DNA of 64,000 nucleotides from Ptychodera flava (Eukaryota; Hemichordata; Enteropneusta; Ptychoderidae), in NCBI RefSeq assembly GCF_041260155.1, contig NC_091943.1:15677283-15741282 (forward strand), read 5' to 3'. Below are positions 36,575 through 57,747 of this stretch, piece after piece. Position 1 is the first letter of the stretch. The number at the start of each line of letters is the position of its first letter. Below the pieces are notes generated by a model. That model was given only the letters and a program-made list of their open reading frames with translations, had not been told where the DNA came from and made no database searches. The translations under genes were made by a program, and so were the position numbers.

Positions 36575-37038
36575 CAGTCAAACCTGTGTATAGTGGTCAC
36601 CCAAGGGACCAAATGGAGGTGGCCTTTCTATAGAGGGTGGATGTGGCATTACTTTCTGTGCAGGTGGTGCGCTAAATGGTTAATTTAGGGAAAGATAAAA
36701 GCAATTATAAAATTCCATAACATAAATCTGTTAAAAAACATAGAACAGCTATTTAGTTTCTGAAAGCTTGTAATGCAGAATGTAAAATCAGTAGACTTAT
36801 TTTGTGCATTCCAGTCTGAGCATTTTTTGATAGAGGTCATTGAGAGTCAGATATACTGACCATTATATACAGGTTTTGTACCAAAATGGAGCAATTCCAT
36901 GTGACCACTGACCACATAAGAGAGGTGGCTGTTCTGTAGAGGGCCTTTAACATGTAAAATGCCACGGGACTGCCACAAAGTGACCACTATAGAGAGGTGA
37001 CCGCTCTGTAAGGGTGACCACTATGACAGGTTTGACTG
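36575..37038. mobile_element. Tc1/mariner-superfamily-like miniature element, TA target site
   Basis: The ends CAGTCAAACCTGT...ATAGTGGTCACCC and GGGTGACCACTAT-GACAGGTTTGACTG are inverted repeats of about 28 bp and are flanked by TA on both sides (36573-36574, 37039-37040). Inside are further degenerate copies of the GTGACCACT/AGAGAGGTG words. The TA duplication and CAGTCAAACC termini fit pogo/Tigger-type elements. There is no transposase, 464 bp. It lies between the two convergent genes. Confidence 0.8.
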
Positions 37039-37333
37039 TATTTACACACATCACTCTACATATCTGGTCGTAAATTTTCTGTTTATTGGGTTGGTGTTAA
37101 ATACTGACACAACATCTCGCCCTAAAAGTAGGACTTCTTCAGGGTAAAAGATGTCTACAAAAGAAGATACAGTTAAAAAAAAAGAAAACAAGACAAATGT
37201 TCATCTTTACCAAATGACGGAGGGATTCTACAAGCCAAGTAAATAACAATGGGTATGGAGTTATGAAATGCTTGCTGATTGTATATATACTCGAGTAATA
37301 GGTACCAAACATACTTGATGTGTTCTCATATTT

Positions 37334-37506
<173 letters not shown>

Positions 37507-38543
37507 ACATATATATAGTATGTGTGTGTGTGTGTAAGAATACTTAGCTTTGTTTGCAAAGCTGTTACCTGGGTAACAGTGGGTATGGAATTGTGAAAAT
37601 GCTTGCTTAATATGAATGGTTGTTTCAAACAGTTGATGATTTTCACATCTCTTTGTTTTTTTTATTCCCTTGTCCTAGAGGTGTACGATGGTAACGATTG
37701 TATGAAAATGAACAGTAGCATAATGGTAAAAAGCAATGTCATGGATTTGGACAATAAAGAGAGAAAAATAAATACTTGGCCTTGAATTCTCAGCTTTGCA
37801 ATGTTTGTTTTTGCTAAACATTGTCAAAAAGCTTAAGAATACGTCAATGTTAACGCAGTTTGCATTGCTCTTACCTGTGGGATTTTTGTTAAGTACAGCA
37901 ATAATGGAATGTATTTTGAAAAAACACAGGTGTGTATTCCCATGGTAAACCTGGGCGCAAAGGCTACTGTGTTGCATTTCATTAGAAGTTTGACAGTCAA
38001 GTGTATGGACATCATTACTGACTAAATGGACTAAAGTGACCTGTAATTGTATATTTCTTGCCCATCAAGTCATAGGCATGAACCTGACCTTGTAACTCAA
38101 GGAGTCCTACTACACACTGAGATAAAAGTTGTAGTGAAATTCGCCATGTGGAACCTCAATGTACAGGTTGCTAACATATCTCATAGGGCACAAAGATAAG
38201 GTACACCACACTCCTATAACACTATCTGTCTATGTACACCTATTCCATGCTACAAATGGTTATCCGCTTCAAAACAATTCAAAATAAATCTACATGACCC
38301 GATGCTTTAATTTTCCATGAAATTAACCAATCAGGTTTGTTGTAATAAGTGTCATGTGATACACCCTTTCAACCAACCAGATCGCACCTTGGTCTCACTG
38401 CAAAATATCCTTTTGGAGACAGCCGAGCTTGGCATGTACAGTAGGTCCAGCAGTACATAAGATTTCAGGTGCAAAAATAAAAATTTGTTACGAATGAACA
38501 GATACATCATATACACATACTTACACTGAAAAAAAAGGCTGCA
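37507..38543. other. Intergenic stretch between convergent genes
   Basis: No gene was recognised. It lies between the ends of the WD40 gene and ACBD6 and could hold part of a long ACBD6 3' untranslated region. Confidence 0.4.
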
Positions 38544-38899
38544 TTAAAGGGTCAGTAATGCTAACTTTTGATGATTTTTCCATTATTTTTATTTTGTATA
38601 TCAACTGCAACTTCTTATTCTACTCCCCAATGAATGTTGAAACACCCACTATTTAGCTTGTCATCTTAGCATCTATATGCATGAAATGCATTGTTATTGT
38701 TTACATTGGAATTCTAGTCCGGACCAGAAGTCCCTTGTCAACAATAACAATGCAGTTTTCGCATGTACAGGCTGAGTTGACAAGCTGAATATTGTGTATA
38801 TTAACATGCCTTGGGGAGTAGAACAAGGAATTATGGGTCACATTCAAAACAAAAGCCGTGAAAAAAAATTATCAAAAGTTAGCATTACTGGTCCTTTAA
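38544..38899. mobile_element. Family G miniature element, TTAA at both ends
   Basis: TTAAAGGGTCAGTAATGCTA at the left pairs with TAGCATTACTGGTCCTTTAA at the right, and the pairing continues inward (ACTTTTGATGATTTTT against AAAAATTATCAAAAGT). 356 bp, non-coding. Related fragments (TCTAACTTTTGACTGATTTTT with CTACTGCCTAATG) occur near 25755-25835. It carries an AATAAA on the - strand (38588-38593) that could serve ACBD6. Confidence 0.9.
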
Positions 38900-39062
38900 T
38901 TACTCCAAAATAGCTATTACTACACTCCTAATTGCCACATCACCTCTCCTGCTTTGAAAAATGGTGGCGCTCTGAGGAGGGCTTACATCCCTGCCACTAC
39001 AGACAATAGTGCTTACTTTCCACTGTCTGTGGTGCTATTTCTGTCTCACATCACAGTGAGAT

Positions 39063-39152
39063 AACCTGTTCACCCCCAATTCCCCGTAAACCGGTCCAAA
39101 ATCACCATTCAAAACAAATGGGTTTGGACCAAACCATGGCGGTGAAAGGGTT
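39063..39152. repeat. Family E short repeat, copy 1
   Basis: AACCTGTTCACCCCCAATTCC, CCGGTCCAAAATCACCATT, GGTTTGGACCAAACCATGGC and GGTGAAAGGGTT: a 90-bp unit whose ends (CCTGTTCACC and GGTGAAAGGGTT) are loosely inverted. It has four relatives in this window. Confidence 0.85.
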
Positions 39153-39459
39153 CTGAAAACATATATGTAAGTCAACAAATTTTAGGAAACTGTGACACTC
39201 ATCAAGCTGACATCATATATGTTTGCAATATTTGGATACAACCCCACTCATCCTGCACAACACATTATCGTACCCTCAAAGTCCTCTTTGTATTCCAAAA
39301 ATGTGGCTCATCACCACCTTTTAGGCAATTGGGGATGCCAGCACCTATGTAAGTCCATCTCAGAGTGGTAAACCTCTGCATGGAGTGTACCCTTCCCATG
39401 TCCTACCAAAACCAACAGCCATCGACAACAAATCCGAAAAACAGTTACGGGACTATTTT

Positions 39460-39465
39460 TTTAAT
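39460..39465 (-). terminator. Candidate variant poly-A signal ATTAAA of ACBD6
   Basis: TTTAAT on +, read as ATTAAA on -, 234 bp downstream of the ACBD6 stop. A canonical AATAAA on - occurs farther on at 38588-38593, inside the family G element. Which one is used cannot be told. Confidence 0.3.
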
Positions 39466-39698
39466 TCACACTATCCAAACTCTCAAATGATGAAAATTTT
39501 GCTGTTTGATATATGCACCTGAACTTGAACAACTCAAAAAATAAACCAAGAATCAGTATAAGCCTATCTGTACATACCTCCCCCCCAACCTCCCCCAATC
39601 TTTGATAGGGTCAAAGAACATGCCCACATCTGAAATCAATGACAGAGCTGACATGTTTTTTCTCTACTATGTACAGAACAAGTGTGAGTATTAAATTG

Positions 39699-48602
<8,904 letters not shown>

Positions 48603-49391
48603 TTTGTTTCAATCGACGAGATAAACGCGGCAATGCTTTTCCAGTGCGTTTTCCGAGTGTCGGTGGTGGATAGGACCCTACCGTAAAGGGGTATAATACT
48701 CTTCACAGCGTTTTTTCAGGAGAGATTTTCGATTGAAGATAAGGATTACAACACTCTTGTAAGCGTCAAAGTAAAAAACACTAATTGATTATGAAACGCA
48801 AATCATAAATGACTGAAACGTGAAAGCGTCACGACCGCAATGATTGTTTTTCTACCAGCTACAGTCGTAAGAAGGTAAGCCTCAAAATGGCCACTTACTG
48901 GGTCGTTAGTTTGCTTCGTTCGACGTTTGGACTTCGTTTACTCTAGGTTACGTCCATGCTGCAAAGTCGTCAGCGCCGCTTTCCCATAACATTGACCCCA
49001 GCAATAGGATACGATACACGTACAGACGTCTTTCAGTTTGCCCCTTGGACGAGAAGATCGGATGCGTGATACATTTTGACGATCCGACAAGGCACTACAA
49101 CACAGGCGGAAGTGGAGTCAGGTTGGCCAGATTACGAGCGAGAGTGATCAAGATACTGAATCAGTGAATACACACAGGTTAGCCCTCTCATCTCTGGCCT
49201 CCACTCATGTCACAGACGAGCTATTGCAATTCTGCAGAACACGTATGCATTTGCGCCGTTTGTCAGGAGGGACATCCAAACCGATTCTCGGTCACCGTAA
49301 ATTTGGTCCGAAAAGGCACTCGGAGTCCGGATTAAAATACAAAGGTCACAGGTGCACAGGTCAATGAAACGAAATCCCAAAGCCTGGGCAA
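48603..49391. promoter_or_regulatory. Putative shared promoter region between ACBD6 and the divergent gene
   Basis: About 0.8 kb separates the ACBD6 start from the open frame on +. The stretch from about 48950 to 49390 is less AT-rich than its surroundings. A GCGGAAGT word at 49107-49114 matches ETS-type sites that are frequent in TATA-less promoters. No TATA box was seen. Promoter function is inferred from the head-to-head layout. Confidence 0.35.
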
Positions 49392-49472
49392 ATGACTATT
49401 CTACCCATCCCACGCCGAACTAGAACGTTCTCTGGTCCCCACTCGACGTGTATGGACTGCGGCGACTCCCAC

Positions 49473-49811
49473 ATGAGCAAACTGAAACGCTCCTCAAAGG
49501 AGGACTCGTCGTTCGACCTTTACAGGAGAAATCTGCTTCTGTACGGTCTGCTTCGGTTTATGCTGTTCTTCACCGCCAGCCAGGCAACGTTCCTCGCATT
49601 TCTTGTGTCCGGAGTGACGTTTATCGTGCAGTATGTCAGCATCCACGGATTTCTGCGTTTCCAGTACAAGCTAACAGTGTTGTTAATCATGATCAACCGA
49701 GACCGCTTGAACTTCCAAAAATTCAACGATGCTTTCATTTACTGCATCCATATTGTTATGCTGCTTGTTGGTGGGTTTGGATGGTGCTGTCTTATGTTCA
49801 TAGAAAACTGA
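49473..49811 (+). CDS. Small membrane protein, family not recognised (112 aa from the ATG chosen)
   Basis: The frame is open from ATG 49392 (139 aa) to TGA 49809-49811. I prefer ATG 49473 (MSKLKRSSKEDSSFDLYRR) because it gives a basic N-terminus followed at once by hydrophobic sequence; the longer start cannot be excluded. A hydrophobic region covers about residues 20-58 (LLLYGLLRFMLFFTASQATF, then FLAFLVSGVTFIV), enough for one or two helices. A basic linker follows (INRDRLNFQKFND) and a last helix at about 87-110 (FIYCIHIVMLLVGGFGWCCL). Membrane location is inferred. It is divergently placed to ACBD6. I do not recognise the family, and another frame on the same strand is also open (49448-49873), so it may not be a gene. 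Confidence 0.45.
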   Translation: MSKLKRSSKEDSSFDLYRRNLLLYGLLRFMLFFTASQATFLAFLVSGVTFIVQYVSIHGFLRFQYKLTVLLIMINRDRLNFQKFNDAFIYCIHIVMLLVGGFGWCCLMFIEN

Positions 49812-50019
49812 TAACTTTTTTTAAAAAACTCAAAAAGAGTAATTTCCAAAATGTTGAACTCCGGAGCAGTTGATTTTAAAAGTGCCTTTTGACTTTTACA
49901 ACCGTTTTTGTAAATTGTTTGAAATCCAGCTCTTCATAAAGGTGTCATGTTTATTCTGTACAAATCAAAGAGTAATTTTGTCAATATTTCTGTAAGTTTT
50001 GAGAAAGCAACTTGTAAAA

Positions 50020-50446
50020 GGGACCGTCTCAAATTGTCGCATAAGTTCATGAAACGAAATTCCATCTTTTACATCAAACCCCCCTCCCCGAAATGAAAGT
50101 TCAAAAGTGTGAAATGTTGCTGCCTGCCTTAGAGTACAATGTGGCATTTTGCTATATCTACTGAAGAATTTATTTCCCCTGACCACATTACATCGTCAAG
50201 TAATCAATCAAATTTGAGTAATAAATGCCGTCAGTATGACACGAACGATTTGGAAATAGTAGCAAAATTTGTCCGTACGAGTGTGCAGTTTTTGTTAATT
50301 TTTACACACAATGTAAAGAGAACTTGTGATCAAAAAATAAAAGTGCAAAAGTGAAGTTCACGAATTGAATGGAGGTCAAACCCCCTTCCCCTGTAAACAA
50401 ATAAATTTCACGTTTTTGAACTTATGCGACAATCTGAGATGGTCCC
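50020..50446. mobile_element. Inverted-repeat miniature element, 427 bp (element L)
   Basis: GGGACCGTCTCAAATTGTCG plus CATAAGTTCATGAAACGAAATT at the left pairs with AATTTCACGTTTTTGAACTT plus ATGCGACAATCTGAGATGGTCCC at the right. It is non-coding. Subterminal CCCCCCTCCCC and CCCCCTTCCCC blocks face each other. No clear target duplication was found. Confidence 0.8.
50336..50341 (+). terminator. Candidate poly-A signal AATAAA downstream of the small membrane protein
   Basis: First AATAAA noted on + after the stop at 49811. It lies inside element L, so if used, the transposon supplies the 3' end of the transcript. Confidence 0.25.
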
Positions 50447-50790
50447 TCAGTTCAAAGAGCAATAACAGATGGCGCGCCGGTATACTTTTCTCTTGTGCAA
50501 ACGGTATTATCATGCCTAGGTAATACTCATTGCTCTAATCTCCAAGTTAAATACAGTAACATATTTAACAGCATGTCTACAGTCACAGTTTTGTAAAATA
50601 GGAAGGGATGATGCAATTATAGTTAGTAGTCATGGTAACTTTTCCAAACTCAGCTTTTCCCAAACCACTTTGTCTCACACCTCTCCAGGTACTGCCTTGA
50701 CAAAAGACTCTCCCAAAACATTACCTTTGCTGTAGTGTATGGCTGACCAAGATTTGACAGAAGTTACAACCATTGCACCAAACATTTTCT

Positions 50791-50869
50791 TTAACCCTTT
50801 GAACCCGGCTCGGACATAAATGTCCGATGACATCATAGAGTACCAGGGGGTCAGGGTGCAAAGGGTTAA
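50791..50869. mobile_element. 79-bp TTAACCC...GGGTTAA miniature element
   Basis: TTAACCCTTTG at the left and CAAAGGGTTAA at the right are perfect inverted repeats, including TTAA at both ends. TTAA plus CCC/GGG termini are the hallmark of piggyBac-type elements. The interior contains a small palindrome (CGGACATAAATGTCCG). Confidence 0.7.
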
Positions 50870-51205
50870 ATACATTACCAAGACCAAAGTTTATCTGTCC
50901 ATGCCTTGTTCACAATTTATACATGATTGCAAAACGTCCTTTACATGCCCATAATCGGTATGGAGTTTTTCACAAAACGTTTTAGCACAATGCATTAGCA
51001 CAGTTCAAAGTATCCTATGAAGTTGACCTAACTGCAGACCTTCTCAGCAAAACACTATGACAGTAAACTCAAACAGTGGAGTACAGAGATGTGGTGACCA
51101 GGATGTATGGGAGATAATGGCTTTGGGAAAAAAAAAGTTTTTGGATGCAGCTGAATTTATAGTCAATGTATTAATCACCACAATAGTAATTCTGTGCCAG
51201 TGCTT

Positions 51206-51676
51206 AGGGGCGGTGGATAATTAAAACATGCAAACGGTAAACACAACTAATTGCGTCTGGCCTTAACCCCTCCCCTAAATGAAAGTTTGGGAGTGCGAAA
51301 ATGCAACCAAGCCTCATTCTGTATCATTATACTTTCAATCAGAAATTACAGCACTATGAAATTGCAACAAATTGTAACAATGCAGTCACACACCAAATCT
51401 TTATAATCTGAGAAATACAAGCCACTTACCAAACCACATACTAGTTTTGTCAAAAAAATGCTGGTATACAGTTGGTGCCGCACTGGCCTTGTAAGTAGTA
51501 CATGCTAAACAATATACTGTGATATTTTGTGATACATAAAAATATGCATGGAGATGTTGTTATATAAAAACATGTGGTGCGATTTTTGCGTGCAGTAATC
51601 CAATACAGCCAAACTCCCTCCCCCCAAAACACAGAAATTGTGTTCGCGGTACACGTTTTAATTATCCATGGCCCCT
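51206..51676. mobile_element. Inverted-repeat miniature element, 471 bp
   Basis: AGGGGCGGTGGATAATTAAA plus ACATG at the left is matched by CACGTTTTAATTATCCATGGCCCCT at the right. C-rich blocks (CCCCTCCCC, CCCTCCCCCC) follow inside both ends. A related single end (GGGGCAGTGGATAATCAAAA) lies near 51885-51905. Non-coding. Confidence 0.75.
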
Positions 51677-53717
51677 TATTTTAAATGGACCTCTTGTAAA
51701 TTCAAAGGAAAGATTGCGATGCAAGTTGTTCATAGTAGGCGTAAATGCCTCCTTGTTTGCAATTCAGTGCTAACCATTGGTCTTTTTATAGTGAGCTAAG
51801 GGTTAGACCATTGAATCTTAGGAGGGGTGGTCAAAATGAGGTTGTGCAATTTTTTTTTGCCTTCCAAAATCTGATATATGTCGAAGGGGCAGTGGATAAT
51901 CAAAAATCTAAATGATAACTGAAATATGTTTAATGGGGCAGCAGTTGTTGCCCTATTTTGATAAAGATTTGCATATTCATGATTCTCCATCAACGTTCAG
52001 ATTTTGTGTTAAAATGTCTGTTGTTCAAAAGCATGTCGACAGTTATAACTTTCAACAAGCTATTTCAGTGTTTTGGTAGCTAAAGTCATTATTTTGTTGT
52101 CAAAGTTTACACTTCCAAACTCTTGTCAAGGGCAGGGATGGACGGACATAGGTGGTGTGAGGAAAATATGATTAGTTTCATTTGCCATGCCCCCGTCTGA
52201 TATTTTTTCCTTGATCCCTCAGGAGCAGGTAAAGCATTAAAGTTCTTCCGAGGATTCAACACCTTTTTCACTATTAGTCATGTTAAATATTTTTATTTTG
52301 CGAAAGCAGCAAGAGTGACACTTTCACTTCGCTGATTTTGCCAAATGTAACCACCTCCCACCTGTCAAGATCAAAGGTCATTATAAAAATATATTTTGCC
52401 ATGAAGATGTCATATTACAGAGGTCTAAAATATAATATTTCCACTTCATACTCTTTTCTTCCTTTTCTGTCTACAAGTCCAACTATTAACATAAACATAA
52501 TTTATCTGCTATTACTTGATGTAGCTGGGTGGTATTAACTCCCTAGTTGACTGAACAAGTGTAAATGTATTAATGTAAGTGATTATAAATTAAGTTTTGG
52601 TCCTATTCTTTTTGATTTACAGTGTTTTCCACAGCTCTGAAAAACAGCTATGGCTAATTTATAACAATTCGTAATTCATATATTCTTATGTTTTTAAAGT
52701 GTATTCTTTTGTATCTATAGTTATTAACATATGAATAGACTAAAAAAACAGAGGAGTGGCCCATCCCAAAGATTTGCCTTGTGGAGAACCCTGATTCAGT
52801 TTCCAAGGGGGTTATGGGAAAAACTGGAGACATTGTAGCTTTAATGTTTTCAGTGAATCCAAGCTTTGCAAGTGACCACATATTTATAATAAGTAATATT
52901 CGGTACAGGCATAGAAACTCAAAATTGCTGAACCTGATTGAGATTCCCTTTTTCTGTTCATGAAAGACTGTCAAGGGGCATTATAGTCATACATGCCATT
53001 GTTTTGACTGTGAGGGATATGCACACGATGTTTCGTCACTGCCTTGGTTGCCAAGATTAAAGTTCAATAGTTTGATCATGAAAGACTGCGTTTACTCCGC
53101 AAGAAATTCTGCCCCTTTAATCAGCCTGATAATTTTCAAGATGATAATCAAATTTGGATACAGGAAACTGGTTCACTGAATTTTGAGCTTCAAATGTTCT
53201 TTGTATTTAATTTACCACTGACAGGTCTCATCAAGGCCAAATAGCTGTGATTTTACCCACTTTTTCATTTTTTTTCCCTGTGTGCTACTAAAGCATAGGC
53301 AAGATTTCCTTTCATGACATTGTGTTCATTTAATACAGCTTAAAAAGTATACCGTTTATATTAGATCAGTGAAACGCTGTCAGAGGATTAATGTATTGAC
53401 ATCACATAGAATAACTAACTGTACTAATGGATGAACACACTTGATAGCCGAATGTGACATTATACTGTTCTTATCGTGATGCAATGATTATGTACAAGAG
53501 CGCCAAGACTCAGAATCTCATGGACAGTAGCTGTATCTTTTGAAAGATTTTTTCCCCTCAGTATTTGTGTTTACTTTTCAATTGAACTTTGCTGTTCAAC
53601 TCTCCAAATTAAACTAAAAAGCAGAATATTAATCTTGTCGGCATATCATAGCAAAGTTGCAATTGTAGGTTGTCCCAGTAGATTGTATTTTCGGAAGCTG
53701 CAGCTGTTTTCTCAAAA
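51677..53717. other. Non-coding stretch, no gene recognised
   Basis: No supported gene. The largest frame (- 52654-52974) has no recognisable domain. A solitary transposon-like end lies near 51885. Confidence 0.4.
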
Positions 53718-53816
53718 TGACCCCCCTTCAACACCGTGGTTTGGTCCAAATCTAATCTTATCAATGGACTGACTAAGTATCGACCTGTTTACAGGGAAAC
53801 TAGGGTGCACAGGTTA
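53718..53816. repeat. Family E short repeat, copy 5
   Basis: TGACCCCCCTTCAACACCGT, GGTTTGGTCCAAATC, GACCTGTTTACAGGGAAACTAG and GGTGCACAGGTTAAA. Same orientation as copies 3 and 4, and the most diverged. Confidence 0.75.
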
Positions 53817-55811
53817 AAAGCGACAGATTACAGATCTGTTTACCAGTACATCTCAGTGCTCAAAATAGATTTGTATATATGGCAATATGGCGGCAACAGC
53901 AACATAATATTCATATGATGTAACAGTGTTGCAAGTATATTATGTTGACCTAAATGCTTGCATATCACTAGGGACGTATAGTATTTGACGTTATACATGA
54001 AAATCAGTAGAGCACAGGGTTGTTTAATCAACAGTAACTATCTCCGATTCCACGTTACATGTATTTGATTAATTGTATAAAATGGTTCAGTGTGTTCGGG
54101 TGAGGTGATTTGTAGCGGTATTGCATGCAACGGGTTAAAGGTCATTTGCTTGACTACAAGAGGTCATGGGGGTCGTCAGAGTTCAAGATACACAGTCATC
54201 GTTATGAACAATGTATAATGCTTTATCTTTACGTGTAGCTGTCGTAGAAAAGGTTTGCATTCGTGCCGAGTGGCACGCAGATGTGTGATATGAATAGCAT
54301 GTACCAACAGAATTGTATGACACGGTTCAATTGTTGGCTGTCTGCGTTCTTTTTTTGCTGTAGTTTTCTTTTTCATGTGAAAGTGGCGTCCAGTATGAGG
54401 CATTTTTTCTAATTCTTATTCAAACCAAGTTTTGTAAAGAAAATCCGAACTATTATGACAAAAATATGTGTATAAACTGATTAAAAACGCTTGATTTACA
54501 TAATTATTTACATGATTATTTCACTGATTGAGATTAAAATGGTGATTTTTACGTCATTTTTGTGTCCAGGTTTTCTTAATATTCACGAAAGGAATACTGT
54601 ATGATCGTGTTGTCTATGTTTGCTCAAATTACTCGAATCGTCTGCGGCTGCAGAAATCCTGTTGACCCGCTCTGGTACAATGACAATAAATAAAGATGTG
54701 ATACCGAAAGCATAGCTGTCAAAAATATATCTTGATTTTATTCTGTCGTAGACATTCAAATTGAGGGCGCGGCGGTAGTTTTTAGGTACATATATGACAA
54801 ATCGATTGATTACAGCGGAGTTTATAGGTTAACAACTGCGAAAAAATGCGGCACGATAATGTTGTATGTGCGTCAACTGTAAGCAACCGCCCATATTTAT
54901 TTGAAGTTTGTATCATAGTGATTCGATACATGCGGCGATTGGTCGGTCGCCTGGGGGCGCTATACGCAGTGCGCTCTCTATGTGGAAATGAATTTATCTT
55001 TTTCAAAAAAAAAAAAAAAAAGACATGGACTCTAAAGGACATCTTGATTTCATCGTTAGGTGAGAATCTGACAGTTGATCTGACGATGTGACCCGGCAGG
55101 ACTCTCAATTTCACATAGTTATCCACTAGCTTAGCTCGCATGTAACGTTGCTTTGAAACTGATCGCGGTTTTTGACGTGACGACACAAATGATTTACTAA
55201 CACTGGGGTCGGAACTTTATTTTGGAATTCTTTGCACAATTTTTAATGTCACCCCTGGCAAACATTTCAGTTTTGATTTCTCTAAGAATTGCAATGATCA
55301 ATTTGATGTGCGTGTTTTACCTAGCAGACAAATTTATGTCCGTGTCTCCGTGTCTTTCGCGGAGCGAGTTCCATCGCGTGTGACTACACCGTGGTGAACG
55401 AGGGATATTGTGATAATTTTAATATATTGCGATGATTGAAAAGTGGAAACAAAGGAACTAAGAAAAACGTTTACTGTAATTGTGCTGCTGGTGTGAAGCC
55501 ACACAAGCTTCTGCGCACGGTTTCCAATTATTGCGCACTCAGCTTGTTTTTTGTTCTTAAATAATGACGAAATAATTATTGGTGTGAATTATTTGTTCGA
55601 TATATTCACTATTTGAGCGGATTACTTTACCATGTGAAAGACGATGTAGCCCTGGGTCTGATAGACGACGTTGTGATCATCCTGTCCGTGACGTAATGTT
55701 ACCCCATCTCTATCCCTCACGGTTTTCCGAGGTACTGGAACTCTTCGCGCCAGCATTTTGGTGGTCACCACCTGTTGATACGTTTGGTCATTTTCCTTCT
55801 TGGTTGTAATA
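53817..55811. other. Non-coding stretch, no gene recognised
   Basis: No gene was recognised. A run of about 18 A lies at 55004-55021; nothing adjacent looks like a LINE or a processed copy. Confidence 0.4.
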
Positions 55812-56340
55812 TTAACTTAGAATGCACCTCATGAGGGACGGATGTCCGGACTCTCATATTTTTACAGTACTTTTCGGATCTACCACTAGTGGTGACTCAT
55901 TTTGACAAAGTAGGCAATTTTTCATGAATTTCGTTTAATGCGAGATACAATTTATATTGTTTGACATGTTGAAAAACACTGAATGAATGGGCGTCCATGC
56001 GTGTATTCGACCCAGGTTTCTAGACACGATACACGAAACCATCGCGAAAATGATCACGTCGGCATGCACACGCATTCATTATCGTTCAACATATCAAACA
56101 ATATAAACAGTATCTCGTACAAACAAAATTCATGAAATATGGCCGACTTTTTGTCCCTTTAATAAACTTTTCACCGTCTCATGTTTGTGAAAATCGAAAA
56201 TTCCATTTTCCCAACGTAGCGTTAGCACCGTAGACGTCGACCATTTTGAGTGTCATCTCTATGGGAGACAATATAATTTTCGATTTTCAAAAAAACTAAG
56301 ACGGTAGAAGATTATTTTACTGCAAGAGCTTCAATTAGAT
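55812..56340. mobile_element. Nested cluster: family A copy split by a family B copy, with a second A fragment
   Basis: A family A left half (TTAACTTAGAATGCACCTCA, GATGTCCGGACTCTCA, GACTCATTTT) stops near 55900. A family B copy follows (about 55901-56162: GACAAAGTAGGC, TAGACACGATACACGAAACC, GGCCGACTTTTTGTCCCTTT). Family A then resumes (ACTTTTCACCGTCTCATG, GACCATTTTGAG). From about 56255 an A fragment in the opposite orientation begins (TCTATGGGAGACAATATAAT, AAAAACTAAGACGG). The order shows B inserted into A at the TTAA of TTCATTTTAAAG. Confidence 0.85.
55901..56162. mobile_element. Family B miniature element, copy 2
   Basis: Same order as copy 1 at 35036-35341. The left end is decayed (TTGACAAAG instead of TTAAAGGGACAAAG), the right end is intact (TTGTCCCTTTAA). 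Confidence 0.85.
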
Positions 56341-56670
56341 CTATTACAATAATTTAATAAGAGAAATTAGAAACGGAATAAAGAACGCAAGGAGGGCAAA
56401 ACTAATACTATACGACAAAACTATATTTAACAAAACAAAACAACAACAACATGGATTGAAGGAATGAAAAAGATAATCATGACCGGTATCAATCAATGTA
56501 TATCTTTAAAATAGACTACAGAAGAGTGACCAACGTTTTAAACATTCGATTTATTCATCATAATGAATTCGTAATTTTTACATATACACGTACTTAAAAT
56601 GCAAGTTAATGCGACCAAGGTAGATTGGACTATTTACGCCATTTAGTAGTTTATTTTTCACTTCCATACT
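56341..56670. other. Non-coding stretch, nothing recognised
   Basis: No gene or repeat is supported. Confidence 0.4.
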
Positions 56671-57747
56671 TTAAAGTGGTACTCCCACTTGGTAACATTT
56701 TTGAAGCACATTTTTTTAATGCCAACGGTCGATATTTGACGTGGCGATTGCGCGCGGATCACGAGATATCGATAAAAACATGTCCTCAAAAAAGTAAAAG
56801 TTTGAATTCCGGTGGCCCACCTAAATTCAGCTTCCGAACATCGAACGTTCGGCACTGGGGCCATTGTCAACTAAGCTATGGAGTACGAGTCTACGCTGAC
56901 CCTGCTGTATGCCACAGTATCACTCGCGTCGGTGATCGGTGATGCCCCCTGGGGGAACTTGAAAGCTAGTCTTACTGACTCTAAGAAAAAACGGAAAACC
57001 ATAGACCCTCGAGGGTCTATGGGAAAACAAAGTTTGATTCCACCAGAATTCGCATAGGTAACTAGCACAGTTATACGTGCGGTTGATACATACCGGCCGC
57101 CGAGTGGTATGCATAGACGCATACCACGCGCGCGGCCGCGTACTGTGTGGCAGACGACAAAATGTAGTCATATGAGGCGGCTAATATTTTGACACGTAAA
57201 CACTGATGTTTATGCGGTATTGGTTAAAAATATATAGTACAACTGATTTAGAATAATGAAAACGACAAAAACTAAGGAGAAGTTTTACAAAACTTACCTG
57301 AGGTAATGGCATAATGCTGTATATAAAGTCTTAAGTTTTCTTTCATTCACCTATGATGGGTCACTATTTTTCGAGCAGCGGTATTTTGCAAAAGAACCCC
57401 TCCCCTACCCTCCCTGTAATTTCTGTCCAGTCCCTAATTATACTTATTGTCTTCCGTGTGCTGAGACATGTAGTTGCAGTGGGAAGTAAATTAATTGCGT
57501 CATTCGAACTTATTGTAGACTCCCTAGAATATCGTAAATCAGCACAACAACATACCTTCGTTCCGGGGATTTCGGGTGAAAATCAGAAACGATCGTAAAA
57601 CTTCGGGATGTGAAAAATACGCTCGGGAAATGACATGTTTTTATCGATATCTCGCGATCCGCGCGCAGTCGCCACGTCAAATATCTACCGTTGGCATTAA
57701 AAAAAAATGTGTTTTAAAAATGTTACCAAGTGGGAGTGCCTCCTTAA
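56671..57747. mobile_element. Family F element, 1.07 kb, long terminal inverted repeats, TTAA on both sides
   Basis: The terminal arms of about 113 bp (from 56675 and back from 57743) share ACTCCCACTTGGTAACATTT, AATGCCAACGGT, GATATTTGACGTGGCGA and GATATCGATAAAAACATGTC. TTAA lies at 56671-56674 and 57744-57747. Inside are two perfect palindromes: CCATAGACCCTC followed by its reverse complement (56999-57022), and GTGGTATGC-ATAGAC-GCATACCAC near 57104-57127. No transposase was recognised. The right-hand TTAA is also the first four bases of the neighbouring family A copy. Confidence 0.88.
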
